Positions 46,686 to 54,473 of a stretch of 64,000 bases of DNA are shown piece after piece (position 1 is the stretch's first letter; each line of letters begins with the position of its first letter). A model generated the notes under the pieces. The model had not been told where the DNA came from, ran no database searches, and saw only the letters and a list, made by a program, of their open reading frames with translations. Origin of the DNA: Cytophagaceae bacterium. Its GTDB lineage: Bacteria; Bacteroidota; Bacteroidia; Cytophagales; Spirosomataceae. The translations under genes were made by a program, and so were the position numbers. Location: the NCBI GenBank assembly GCA_005791165.1, contig SXXW01000028.1, forward strand, positions 1 to 64,000, written 5' to 3'.

Positions 46686-46693
46686 TATCTTTG
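46686..46693 (+). promoter_or_regulatory. putative -7 box upstream of the DksA-like gene
   Basis: TATCTTTG is a full match to TAnnTTTG, about 95 bases before the start at 46789. No clear TTTG is seen at the expected -33 distance. The 142-base gap between pnuC and the DksA-like gene holds nothing else recognisable. Confidence 0.4.
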
Positions 46694-46788
46694 TAGAAAT
46701 GTTAACTAAAAATATTTAAAGGTTTGATCTTCAAGCGTTTTGGGTAAAATCTTTAATATTTACCATTCTTAATCATTCGATATTTATT

Positions 46789-47172
46789 ATGGGAAACGAA
46801 GAAAAACAACGCTATTCGGCGGAGGAGTTAAAAGAATTTGAACAAATTATTTTAGAAAAATTAGCAGACTCAAGATCCGAATTAACTTATTTAAGAGAAA
46901 CACTTTCAAAAAAGAACGACAGCGGAACGGATAAAACCTCGGGTAATTCAAAAGTCATGGAAGATGGGGCTGAAACTGCCGAAAAAGAAAACATGAACCA
47001 ATTGGCCGTTCGATTGCAAAAATTCATTGGAAGCCTTGAAAAAGCATTAATGAGAATTAAGAATGGAACATATGGCGTATGCGTAGAATCCGGAAAATTA
47101 ATTTCCAAAGAGCGCTTGCGTTTAGTACCACATACGCAACATTCCATTGAGGCAAAATTAAAACAACGATAA
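46789..47172 (+). CDS. DksA/TraR-like protein lacking most zinc-finger cysteines
   Basis: 127 residues with the DksA/TraR layout: N-terminal coiled coil (about 8-85, LKEFEQIILEKLADSRSELTYLRETL and LEKALMRIKNGTYGVC) and the region where a C4 zinc finger should sit. There the sequence is GVCVESGKLISKERLRLVPHTQHSIEAKLK. Only one of the four cysteines remains (the second is Ser, the last pair absent), so no zinc can be held as in DksA. The coil tip could still enter the polymerase secondary channel. This degenerate form is common in Bacteroidota. The next gene begins one base after the stop codon. Confidence 0.88.
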   Translation: MGNEEKQRYSAEELKEFEQIILEKLADSRSELTYLRETLSKKNDSGTDKTSGNSKVMEDGAETAEKENMNQLAVRLQKFIGSLEKALMRIKNGTYGVCVESGKLISKERLRLVPHTQHSIEAKLKQR

Positions 47173-47535
47173 ATGGGGATTTTTGATAATTCTAAACTTG
47201 TAGACTTGGTCACCAAATACATCAAAACTCAATTGGAGTTGGTGAAATTGGACATCCAAGAACGCTTAGAAGAATTATTATCCAGAATTTTTAAATTTAT
47301 ATTAGCTGCATTTGCGGTTGGGATTACCCTTTTATTTTTACTCTTGGGACTAGCAAATTTACTGAATGACTACTTTGAAAGTTCCTTTATTGGGTATTTG
47401 AGTATTTCAGGTTTAGCCCTAATTATTAGCCTCTTTATTATTTATTCCTTGAATAAAAAAACTCCAGATACTCCTTTGAATGATTTGGAGGAAGTTGACG
47501 AATTTACAAATGCCCACGAGAACGATCATGACTGA
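47173..47535 (+). CDS. YqjE/holin-like membrane protein (DUF1469-type)
   Basis: 120 residues: N-terminal amphipathic helical stretch (LVDLVTKYIKTQLELVKLDIQERLEE), two membrane helices (about 41-63 and 72-95) and a short acidic tail. This is the layout of the YqjE/phage-holin-like (PF07332) family. It starts directly after the DksA-like gene and overlaps the next gene by 8 bases. No phage genes are near, so a phage origin is not implied. Function unknown, possibly envelope stress. Confidence 0.8.
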   Translation: MGIFDNSKLVDLVTKYIKTQLELVKLDIQERLEELLSRIFKFILAAFAVGITLLFLLLGLANLLNDYFESSFIGYLSISGLALIISLFIIYSLNKKTPDTPLNDLEEVDEFTNAHENDHD

Positions 47536-47860
47536 ATTAGAGAATAAGCGTAAAGCATTAGAAGTGCAAGCAAATGAAGTGAAATCAAATATTTCGTTAG
47601 AAATGGACGATTTGAAAAAAATTGCTAAGGAACGCTGCAATCAAATATTAATTGCCGGAGGAATTGTTGCTGGAAGTTATTTGATTTATTCTCTTTTCTC
47701 AGGAGGAAGCGAGTCTAAAAAGGAGGATAAAAACGAATCGTCGTTTTTAGGGTCAGCCATTAAATCCTATTTATTAGCCGTCGCGCTATCGATGGCAAAA
47801 GATAAGTTAGTTGAATATCTTAGAAATCTCGAGGAAGAATCGGTATCAAAAGAACAATAA
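47528..47860 (+). CDS. single-helix membrane-anchored protein, YqjD/YtxH-like
   Basis: 110 residues from the ATG at 47528, overlapping the preceding gene by 8 bases (an upstream ATG at 47480 would overlap more and is less likely). A charged coiled coil (about 1-38, TELENKRKALEVQANEVKSN) is followed by one hydrophobic segment (IAGGIVAGSYLIYSLFSGG), a Lys/Glu linker and a second moderately hydrophobic stretch. Such proteins pair with YqjE-like ones in E. coli (yqjD-yqjE). Function unknown. Confidence 0.75.
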   Translation: MTELENKRKALEVQANEVKSNISLEMDDLKKIAKERCNQILIAGGIVAGSYLIYSLFSGGSESKKEDKNESSFLGSAIKSYLLAVALSMAKDKLVEYLRNLEEESVSKEQ

Positions 47861-47864
47861 AAGG

Positions 47865-48939
47865 CTAATTTTCCATTAAATAAGCCTTAATAAATTCATT
47901 GATTTCTCCATCTAAAACTGCATCTGTATTAGAAGTTTGATGGTTTGTCCGATGGTCCTTCACACGTCGGTCATCTAATACGTAAGATCTAATTTGAGAA
48001 CCCCATTCAATTTTCTTTTTACCAGCCTCCACTTCAGCACGAGCAGCATTGCGCTTATCAATTTCGATTTGGTATAGTTTAGACTTCAATAATCGAAGGG
48101 CCACTTCCTTATTCATCAACTGCGAACGTTCTTGTTGGCACGCAATGATAATCCCAGAAGGTTTGTGGGTTAAACGAACGGCTGTTTCTACTTTATTGAC
48201 ATTTTGGCCTCCAGCACCGCCAGAGCGAAAAGTATCCCAATCAATATCCGCAGGATTAATGTCAATTTCAATCGTATCATCTGCTAAAGGGCATACATAC
48301 ACAGAGGCAAATGAGGTATGCCGACGTGCATTTGAATCAAAAGGTGAGATACGAACGAGGCGATGAACCCCATTTTCAGATTTTAAATTACCATAGGCAA
48401 ACTCACCATCCACCTCGATGGTCACTGATTTTATACCCGCAACATCTCCATCATTTTGGTCAACCAAGCGAATCTTAAAACCATTTTTTTCGGACCACAT
48501 TTGATACATTCGTAACAACATGGACGCCCAATCTTGAGATTCCGTACCTCCCGCGCCCGCATTAATTTCGAGTACAGCGCTCATATTATCCCCCTCATCC
48601 GACATCATTTTTCGGAATTCCAATGCCTCTAACTTGGCCTCTAATTTTTCACCTTCCGCATCTACCTCGGCTTCGGAGGCTTCTTGCATTTCGTAAAATT
48701 CCCAGATGGTTTCTAAATCGCCTTGCGCATTGGCTAATTGGTCAAAGCCGTCGGTCCAAAACTTCAGTCCCCGCATCTCCCTCATGGTGGTTTCAGCCTT
48801 TGTAGGATTATCCCAAAATGCCGGATCCAACGTGACCGTTTCTAATTCTGAAATTAAATATTTTTTGTGATCGTAGTCAAAGATACCTCCTTAAAGCCTC
48901 TATTCTGGCTTTCAGGTCATTGAACCTGTCCTTAGTCAT
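47865..48939 (-). CDS. prfB: peptide chain release factor 2, with programmed +1 frameshift
   Basis: RF2 ends translation at UGA and UAA. The gene is read in two frames. Codons 1-20 (48939-48880, [20 protein letters not shown]) end at an in-frame TGA (48879-48877), and the +1 frame continues [15 protein letters not shown] to the stop at 47865, giving 357 residues. Motifs: SPF tripeptide for stop recognition ([17 protein letters not shown]) and GGQ in [17 protein letters not shown]. An internal ATG at 48830 would give a 321-residue protein without the first domain and is not the true start. Downstream neighbour convergent. Confidence 0.95.
48876..48890 (-). promoter_or_regulatory. prfB programmed frameshift site
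   Basis: Minus strand AGGAGGTATCTTTGAC: a Shine-Dalgarno-like AGGAGG, three bases, the slippery codon CTT, then TGA with C after it (a poor stop context). The E. coli site is AGGGGGTATCTTTGAC, so the match is nearly complete. When RF2 is scarce the ribosome slips +1 onto TTG/GAC and makes full-length RF2. Confidence 0.95.
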
Positions 48940-49019
48940 GTGATTTTCTTCTTTATAAAGTGCAAATATACCCGATTTTGTGCTAAATTGCGGCCTCATT
49001 CATATAAATCATTAATAAA

Positions 49020-50414
49020 ATGGCGCAATCTTACGATTTGATCGTGGTAGGCTCAGGCCCTGGAGGTTATGTAGCAGCTATCCGAGCTTCTCAATTAGGT
49101 TTAAAATGTGCGGTAATCGAAAAGGAATCCTTAGGGGGAATATGCCTAAACTGGGGATGTATACCGACTAAAGCACTTTTGAAATCTGCCCAAGTTTTTG
49201 AATACATCAAACATGCCTCTGACTATGGAATTACAGTCAAAGGAGCCGAAGCTGATTTCTCAGCTGTCATTTCACGTTCACGTGGGGTAGCTGATAACAT
49301 GAGCAAAGGCGTGCAATTTTTGATGAAAAAAAATAAAATTGACGTCATCATGGGAACTGGGAAAATCAAACCCGGTAAAAAAGTTGAGGTGATAGATTCA
49401 GAAGGTAAGTCAGTCATTTACGACGGAAAATACATCATGATTGCGACGGGTGCACGTGCTCGTGCCTTACCAAATATCCCCATAGACGGAGAAAAAGTGA
49501 TTGAATACCGTAAAGCAATGAGTTTGGCAAAACGTCCAGATTCGATGGTCATCATCGGCTCAGGAGCCATAGGCGTAGAATTTGCGTATGTATATGCTGC
49601 GATGGGCACCAAGGTGACTATTGTTGAATTTCTTCCGAATGTTGTGCCCGTAGAAGATGAAGATGTTTCAAAAGAGCTGGCCAAGCAATACAAAAAAATG
49701 GGTATCGATATCTTGACCAATTCAAGTGTTGAGAAAGTAGATACCAAAGGAAAAGGTTGCAAAGTAAGTATTAAAACGCCGACAGGAAATCAAGAAATAT
49801 CTTGTGATATTGTTTTATCCGCGGCAGGTGTCATTTCAAATCTTGAAAACATCGGCCTTGAGGAAGTGGGTATTATTGTGGATAAAGGCAAAATCCCTGT
49901 AAATGCATGGTACGAAACCAATATTCCAGGATATTATGCCATAGGTGATGTAACACCGGGACCTGCTTTGGCTCACGTTGCCTCAGCGGAAGGCATTATT
50001 TGTGTGGAGAAAATCGCGGGTCACAAGACAGAAGCTTTGGATTATAGTAACATACCGGGTTGTACCTATTGTACCCCAGAAATCGCTTCCGTGGGAATGA
50101 CGGAGAAAAAAGCGATCGAAGCTGGATATGAAATTAAAGTGGGGAAATTCCCTTTTGTAGCCTCTGGTAAAGCGACAGCTGCCGGAGCTAGGGAAGGATT
50201 TGTTAAAGTCATTTATGATGCCAAATATGGTGAATTACTTGGCGCCCACATGATTGGATATAACGTTACTGAATTAATTGCCGAAGCCGTGGTGGTCAGA
50301 AAATTAGAAAGTACTGCATATGAAATCATGAAATCCATTCATCCACATCCTACGATGTCTGAGGCATTTAAAGGTGCCACAGAAGCGGCTTATGGAGAGG
50401 CAGTCGATTTATAA
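49020..50414 (+). CDS. lpdA: dihydrolipoyl dehydrogenase
   Basis: 464-residue E3 component of pyruvate, 2-oxoglutarate or branched-chain 2-oxoacid dehydrogenase complexes or the glycine cleavage system. FAD motif LIVVGSGPGGYVAAIRASQLG, redox-active disulfide in GGICLNWGCIPTKALL, NAD motif IIGSGAIGVEFAYVYAAMG, FAD-binding YAIGDVTPGPALAHVAS, and the dimer-interface catalytic pair in HPHPTMSEAF. No E1 or E2 gene is adjacent, so which complex it serves is open. Confidence 0.97.
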   Translation: MAQSYDLIVVGSGPGGYVAAIRASQLGLKCAVIEKESLGGICLNWGCIPTKALLKSAQVFEYIKHASDYGITVKGAEADFSAVISRSRGVADNMSKGVQFLMKKNKIDVIMGTGKIKPGKKVEVIDSEGKSVIYDGKYIMIATGARARALPNIPIDGEKVIEYRKAMSLAKRPDSMVIIGSGAIGVEFAYVYAAMGTKVTIVEFLPNVVPVEDEDVSKELAKQYKKMGIDILTNSSVEKVDTKGKGCKVSIKTPTGNQEISCDIVLSAAGVISNLENIGLEEVGIIVDKGKIPVNAWYETNIPGYYAIGDVTPGPALAHVASAEGIICVEKIAGHKTEALDYSNIPGCTYCTPEIASVGMTEKKAIEAGYEIKVGKFPFVASGKATAAGAREGFVKVIYDAKYGELLGAHMIGYNVTELIAEAVVVRKLESTAYEIMKSIHPHPTMSEAFKGATEAAYGEAVDL

Positions 50415-50433
50415 TCAAATACTTATATAAATC

Positions 50434-50460
50434 AAAAGAGGAGCAAATGCTCCTCTTTTT
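50434..50460. terminator. intrinsic terminator of lpdA
   Basis: A perfect stem AAAAGAGGAGCA / TGCTCCTCTTTT (50434-50445, 50448-50459) is followed by further T residues on the plus strand. The A run in front gives it some activity for the convergent DUF1080 gene as well. Confidence 0.88.
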
Positions 50461-50484
50461 TTATGCCTAAAAAATCAACCTCAA

Positions 50485-51105
50485 TTACAGAGATCTCACT
50501 TTAATGCTCTTGTAAGCTACTTTACTTTTGGGATCATGTGCCTGAAGGGCAATTGTTCCAGCTTTGATTAAGCGTTGTTCTTGGCCTTTGCTACGTAATG
50601 GGCTTTCTGGTTGGGTGTAATCTACTACCGTAACCCCATTTATTTTAGTAACGATTCGATTTCCTTTAACGGTCACATTCAAATCAAACCACTCTTCATC
50701 TTTGACAAAACGCTCCGATGTATCTACGATATTATACAAAGAAGCCGTTCTGCGCCAATCCGTATGTGAGTTGTTTACTTGAACCTCATACCCTACTGAA
50801 GGAAAACCAACAGGTAAAAAATCCGTACATACATACAAACCTGAATTTGATCCAGGGAAAGTCATTACGGTTGCTTGAACTTCAAAATCTTTGAAATTAT
50901 GATCACCCACTGGGCCATCATAAAACAAGTGACCACGAGGTCCTTCAATAATAATAGAACCATTTTCCACTCTAAATGAAGCTGGACTTTCATTAATTTT
51001 CCAATTATTTAACGATTTACCGTCAAACAATTCAACCCATTTTTTTCCTTGAGCTGATACTTGCAAAGTCATTAAAACCAAGAATACTACAATTACATTT
51101 TTCAT
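50485..51105 (-). CDS. DUF1080 protein (3-keto-disaccharide hydrolase-like), exported
   Basis: 206 residues: signal peptide (MKNVIVVFLVLMTLQVSA), then one concanavalin-like sandwich domain with WVELFDGKSLNNWKI, GDHNFKDFEVQATVMTFPGSNSGLYVCT and the final IALQAHDPKSKVAYKSIKVRSL, all DUF1080 hallmarks. Members were described as hydrolases or lyases that split 3-keto-glycosides made by a partner dehydrogenase. It lies 23 bases behind a Gfo/Idh/MocA oxidoreductase gene, which would be that partner. The activity is inference from family and context. Confidence 0.87.
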   Translation of the reverse strand: MKNVIVVFLVLMTLQVSAQGKKWVELFDGKSLNNWKINESPASFRVENGSIIIEGPRGHLFYDGPVGDHNFKDFEVQATVMTFPGSNSGLYVCTDFLPVGFPSVGYEVQVNNSHTDWRRTASLYNIVDTSERFVKDEEWFDLNVTVKGNRIVTKINGVTVVDYTQPESPLRSKGQEQRLIKAGTIALQAHDPKSKVAYKSIKVRSL

Positions 51106-51128
51106 TATTTATTAAGTTTAGATTTGAT

Positions 51129-52451
51129 TTAAAGTTTAATTCCCCATTGAGCATTCATTTTTCTACCTAGTAAAGCATTTGCCGCGGCATCATTGAATTT
51201 CTCGGATTTGGGATTCCAAGTTAATGATTTGTTTAAGGCATATGCAATATTTCCTATGTTGCATACAGAGGCCGTTCTGTGACCAATCTCCACGTCACAA
51301 ATAGGCATTGACCGATTTCGAATTGCGTTTAAGAAATCTTTATAATGGTTGTCACTCGCATACACATGCTTCTCATTAGCTCCAATAACACGATCTTTTA
51401 ACTCCGGTTTTGAAGTTTCTAGTTTCTTTCTTTGAACACGTAAAGTACCTTCGGTACCTACAAATTCAATTCCATTATTCCACTCCCATGGCTGATGCGT
51501 CATGGTGATACCATTGGCATAAGTGTAGGTTAAAAATTCATTGCCGTTTGTTTTAGGAGCGTCTACTTTTACTGGACCACTTCCATCCATGTCAAGTGCC
51601 CATTGGACGATATCAAACATGTGCGCGCCCCAATCCGTCATACCGCCTCCACCAAATTCTTTGTATTTACGCCAATTTGGGAATACATCTTTGGATAATG
51701 GGGGAGCCAATTCTGAATTAAATGGGACCGCACTATTAGGTCCTAGCCACTTTTCAAAATCGAGTCCCATGGGCATTTCTTCAGCAGCTAAATCATAGGC
51801 GATGGGAGGTGGACCCACATTCACCTTAATTGATTTCACTTCTCCTATATATCCATTGCGAATTAATTCGGCAGCTTGTCTAAATTCAGGCCAAGAACGT
51901 TGCATCGATCCGGTTTGGAACACACGTTTATTTTTTCTAGTAGCATCCACCATCGCGCGTCCCTCTTTTACCGTTAATGAAAGAGGTTTTTCGCAATAGA
52001 TATCTTTTCCTGCTGCTGCTGCACGAACCGACATAGCTGCATGCCAATGATCAGGGCTTGCGATGACCACTGCATCCACATTTTTAAGCGCTAACAATTC
52101 CCTAAAATCTTGATAGTTAGGTATTTCAGAATAGTTACCCAAAGAAGGCGTTTTCGCATAGATATCTTTTACACGGTCAACAAACTGTTTAGCTTTTGCT
52201 TGGTATACCTCTGAAATAGCTGTGATTCGAACTTCACCCGTATTCAAAAATGAATTGGATAGGCCTTTTCCTTGTTTTCCAGTGCCAATAAACCCTAAGT
52301 TCATAACGTCACTTGGCGCTAAATAAAGCGATCCATCTGGACGTTTACCTCCTAATACATGGCGAGGAACAATTAAAAAAGAACCGAAGGCAAGACTAGC
52401 TTGGGCTAGGAAATCACGTCTTTTAACGGATTGTGGTAATGAATTTTTCAT
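51129..52451 (-). CDS. Gfo/Idh/MocA oxidoreductase with Tat leader
   Basis: 440 residues: Tat-type leader (SVKRRDFLAQASLAFGSFLIVP), NAD-binding fold (VMNLGFIGTGKQGKGLSN), the family EKP signature (GKDIYCEKPLSLTVKEG), then the C-terminal substrate domain with GGGGMTDWGAHMFDIVQWAL. Members with Tat leaders keep a tightly bound NAD(P) and act in the periplasm. Together with the DUF1080 gene this suggests oxidation of a glycoside at C3 followed by cleavage. The substrate is unknown. It is divergent from the sigma-FecR-SusCD locus. Confidence 0.9.
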   Translation of the reverse strand: MKNSLPQSVKRRDFLAQASLAFGSFLIVPRHVLGGKRPDGSLYLAPSDVMNLGFIGTGKQGKGLSNSFLNTGEVRITAISEVYQAKAKQFVDRVKDIYAKTPSLGNYSEIPNYQDFRELLALKNVDAVVIASPDHWHAAMSVRAAAAGKDIYCEKPLSLTVKEGRAMVDATRKNKRVFQTGSMQRSWPEFRQAAELIRNGYIGEVKSIKVNVGPPPIAYDLAAEEMPMGLDFEKWLGPNSAVPFNSELAPPLSKDVFPNWRKYKEFGGGGMTDWGAHMFDIVQWALDMDGSGPVKVDAPKTNGNEFLTYTYANGITMTHQPWEWNNGIEFVGTEGTLRVQRKKLETSKPELKDRVIGANEKHVYASDNHYKDFLNAIRNRSMPICDVEIGHRTASVCNIGNIAYALNKSLTWNPKSEKFNDAAANALLGRKMNAQWGIKL

Positions 52452-52500
52452 ATTTAATAGGTTAATTATTTTGTAAAAATATACTTTTTCTTTAAAAATC

Positions 52501-52670
52501 CTATTCAGCTATATCAGGTAAATATTGATTTACGTCGATCTGCTCTCCAAAAATTAAAGTAATAGAAGGAGAGTGCACTGCTTGAATAGTTTGGGAGATT
52601 TTCTGTGATAAAAAAAATGAATGCCAACTATGGGTAAAATAAAAAATAAGAGTCTTATTGATAATGTAAA
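52501..52670 (-). pseudogene. possible remnant of a protein C-terminus
   Basis: Within the 266-base gap between the oxidoreductase and sigma-factor genes the minus strand is open for 55 codons to a TAG at 52503-52501. There is no ATG or recognisable start. The last part, SPSITLIFGEQIDVNQYLPDIAE, looks protein-like. It could be the leftover end of a deleted gene, or chance. No family is recognised. Confidence 0.2.
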
Positions 52671-52717
52671 TTTAAAATAGTAACATTCGAAGATTTACTA
52701 TATTTTAAACGAGAACT

Positions 52718-53389
52718 ATGGCTCAAAAATTGTCTCGCAATTTTCAAGAAAAAAAGGAATTTAAGTTTTCGTATATAGCTGAAAACCAGGAAGTAAACAT
52801 TCCTGAGGTTGAAGAAAAACAAATAGATGATGAAATATTTATCAAAAAAGCACTTCAATCAAATCCTAAATATGGTTGCGAATTATTATTCAGAAAATAT
52901 TATAAGCCATTGTGTAATCATGCTATCAGGTATGTTTATTCCAAAGAAATAGCTGAAGATTTAGTTAGTGATGTGTTTTATAAATTCTGGAAAAACGAGT
53001 CTTATAAAAATATCACCACTTCTTTTCGCTTCTATTTATTTAGAAGTGTACGTAACACAGCTTTTACCTATTTGCGATCTGAATTTAATGCAACAGAAAA
53101 ATTCGATAACATCAATTTCGTCGAAGTATCCGAAAATCTTAAAGCAGATAGTATTTGTATGTATGAAGAAACATTGCATCGAGTAAAGTTGCTCGTGGAT
53201 TCAATGCCACCTCAATGCAAAAAAATATTTTTATTGAGTCGCTTCGAATCTAAAGGGAATAAAGAAATAGCTGCAGAGTTAAATCTTTCTTTAAAAACCA
53301 TTGAAGCCCATATGGGAAAAGCGTTGGGAATCATGAGAAAAGGCCTAAAGGATTACCTAACGCTAATTTTTATTTATTGGTGTTTATAG
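52718..53389 (+). CDS. FecI-like ECF sigma factor for the SusCD locus
   Basis: 223 residues. Region 2: YGCELLFRKYYKPLCNHAIRYVYSKEIAEDLVSDVFYKFW, RFYLFRSVRNTAFTYLRS. Region 4: LVDSMPPQCKKIFLLSRFESKGNKEIAAELNLSLKTIEAHMGKAL. This is the type of sigma factor expanded in Bacteroidota and paired with FecR. The first 40 residues are an extra basic/acidic extension. The FecR gene follows after 43 bases. It should drive the susC-susD operon, held inactive by FecR until SusC signals. Confidence 0.92.
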   Translation: MAQKLSRNFQEKKEFKFSYIAENQEVNIPEVEEKQIDDEIFIKKALQSNPKYGCELLFRKYYKPLCNHAIRYVYSKEIAEDLVSDVFYKFWKNESYKNITTSFRFYLFRSVRNTAFTYLRSEFNATEKFDNINFVEVSENLKADSICMYEETLHRVKLLVDSMPPQCKKIFLLSRFESKGNKEIAAELNLSLKTIEAHMGKALGIMRKGLKDYLTLIFIYWCL

Positions 53390-53432
53390 GAATCCACATT
53401 TGAAATATATCACAATAACAGTGAAATAAGGA

Positions 53433-54431
53433 ATGAAAACAGATATTAATAAAATAATGGTTTTTGATTATTTCGCAGGCAATTTAACGCCATTGCAGCG
53501 AAAAAAAATCGAAAACTGGCTACAAAGCCCGCAGAATGAAGAGCTTTTTTATTTATACTTAGAGGAATGGGAAAATAACAATTCTGAGTATGAGCCAGAC
53601 GGAGACATAGCATTAGAACAATATGTTAATTATTTAAATTCCGAAGAAAAAGAGTTTTCGACTTCATTTTTAGCGAAAGAAAAAAAAGGAAAATTCAAGC
53701 CATTGACATTTAGAAATATAGCAGCCTCTTTACTATTGTTTGCTTTGATCGGATTATTAGCAACAAACGAATTATTCTATTTCAAAACTTATAAAAATAC
53801 AAATAATGAAATTCAATCTCTGACTTTGGATGATGGGACGAAAGTCATATTAAATCAAAATTCATCCTTAAAAATTCATCGGTGGGGATTAACCAAAAAT
53901 ACAAGGGAAGTATATCTAATAGGTGAGGCTAAGTTTTTTGTCACACATACAAAAAGCAATGATCGCTTTGTAGTAAAAACCGATAAAAATTTCGAGGTGG
54001 TGGTGTTGGGAACAGAGTTTGCTGTTTCTTCTCGCACAAGGGGAGCGAAAGTCATTTTAAATAAAGGAAAAGTGCTTTTAAACTATGAGGAAGGTAAAAA
54101 AACAAAACATTTATTCATGAAACCCGGCGACTATGTTTTGTTTAATAAACAAAACAAGGCTAGTTTAAATACCTTTTCTGAGAAGCAATACCTGTCGATT
54201 TGGCAAGAAAAAAAGTTTGTTTTCAACAAAACTTCTTTAAAAGACGTGGCAATTATGTTGGAAGAAACGTATGGACTAAAAGTAAAGGTTTTTGGAACGG
54301 ACCTAGCTAATAGAAAATTAATGGGCTCATTTCAAGCTGAGAATTTAGACGAATTATTAAATACGATATCTGAATTATTGAGAATAAATGTAATAAGACA
54401 AAACAATGAAGTGGAACTCATTGAGAAGTAA
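53433..54431 (+). CDS. FecR-like anti-sigma factor
   Basis: 332 residues: cytoplasmic N-terminal part (about 1-85) that should bind the sigma factor, one membrane helix (about 91-108, NIAASLLLFALIGLLATNEL), FecR domain (about 125-225, SLTLDDGTKVILNQNSSLKIHRW, EVYLIGEAKFFVTH, FEVVVLGTEFAV) and C-terminal STN-like/DUF4974 domain (about 255-332, FNKTSLKDVAIMLEETYGLKV). Lies between the sigma gene and susC. Receives the signal from the SusC STN domain in the periplasm. Confidence 0.92.
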   Translation: MKTDINKIMVFDYFAGNLTPLQRKKIENWLQSPQNEELFYLYLEEWENNNSEYEPDGDIALEQYVNYLNSEEKEFSTSFLAKEKKGKFKPLTFRNIAASLLLFALIGLLATNELFYFKTYKNTNNEIQSLTLDDGTKVILNQNSSLKIHRWGLTKNTREVYLIGEAKFFVTHTKSNDRFVVKTDKNFEVVVLGTEFAVSSRTRGAKVILNKGKVLLNYEEGKKTKHLFMKPGDYVLFNKQNKASLNTFSEKQYLSIWQEKKFVFNKTSLKDVAIMLEETYGLKVKVFGTDLANRKLMGSFQAENLDELLNTISELLRINVIRQNNEVELIEK

Positions 54432-54473
54432 CCAAATGAAATACAATACATCAAAATTTAACCTTAATTTACT

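Noticed and set aside
47173-47535. Holin-like protein as a sign of a prophage
   Set aside because: The YqjE/holin-like family is widespread in chromosomes, and no phage structural, integrase or lysis gene is near.
48830-48939. Reading prfB as starting at the internal ATG at 48830 with no frameshift
   Set aside because: The upstream 20 codons, the AGGAGG-TAT-CTT-TGA-C signal and the in-frame continuation show the standard RF2 frameshift arrangement.
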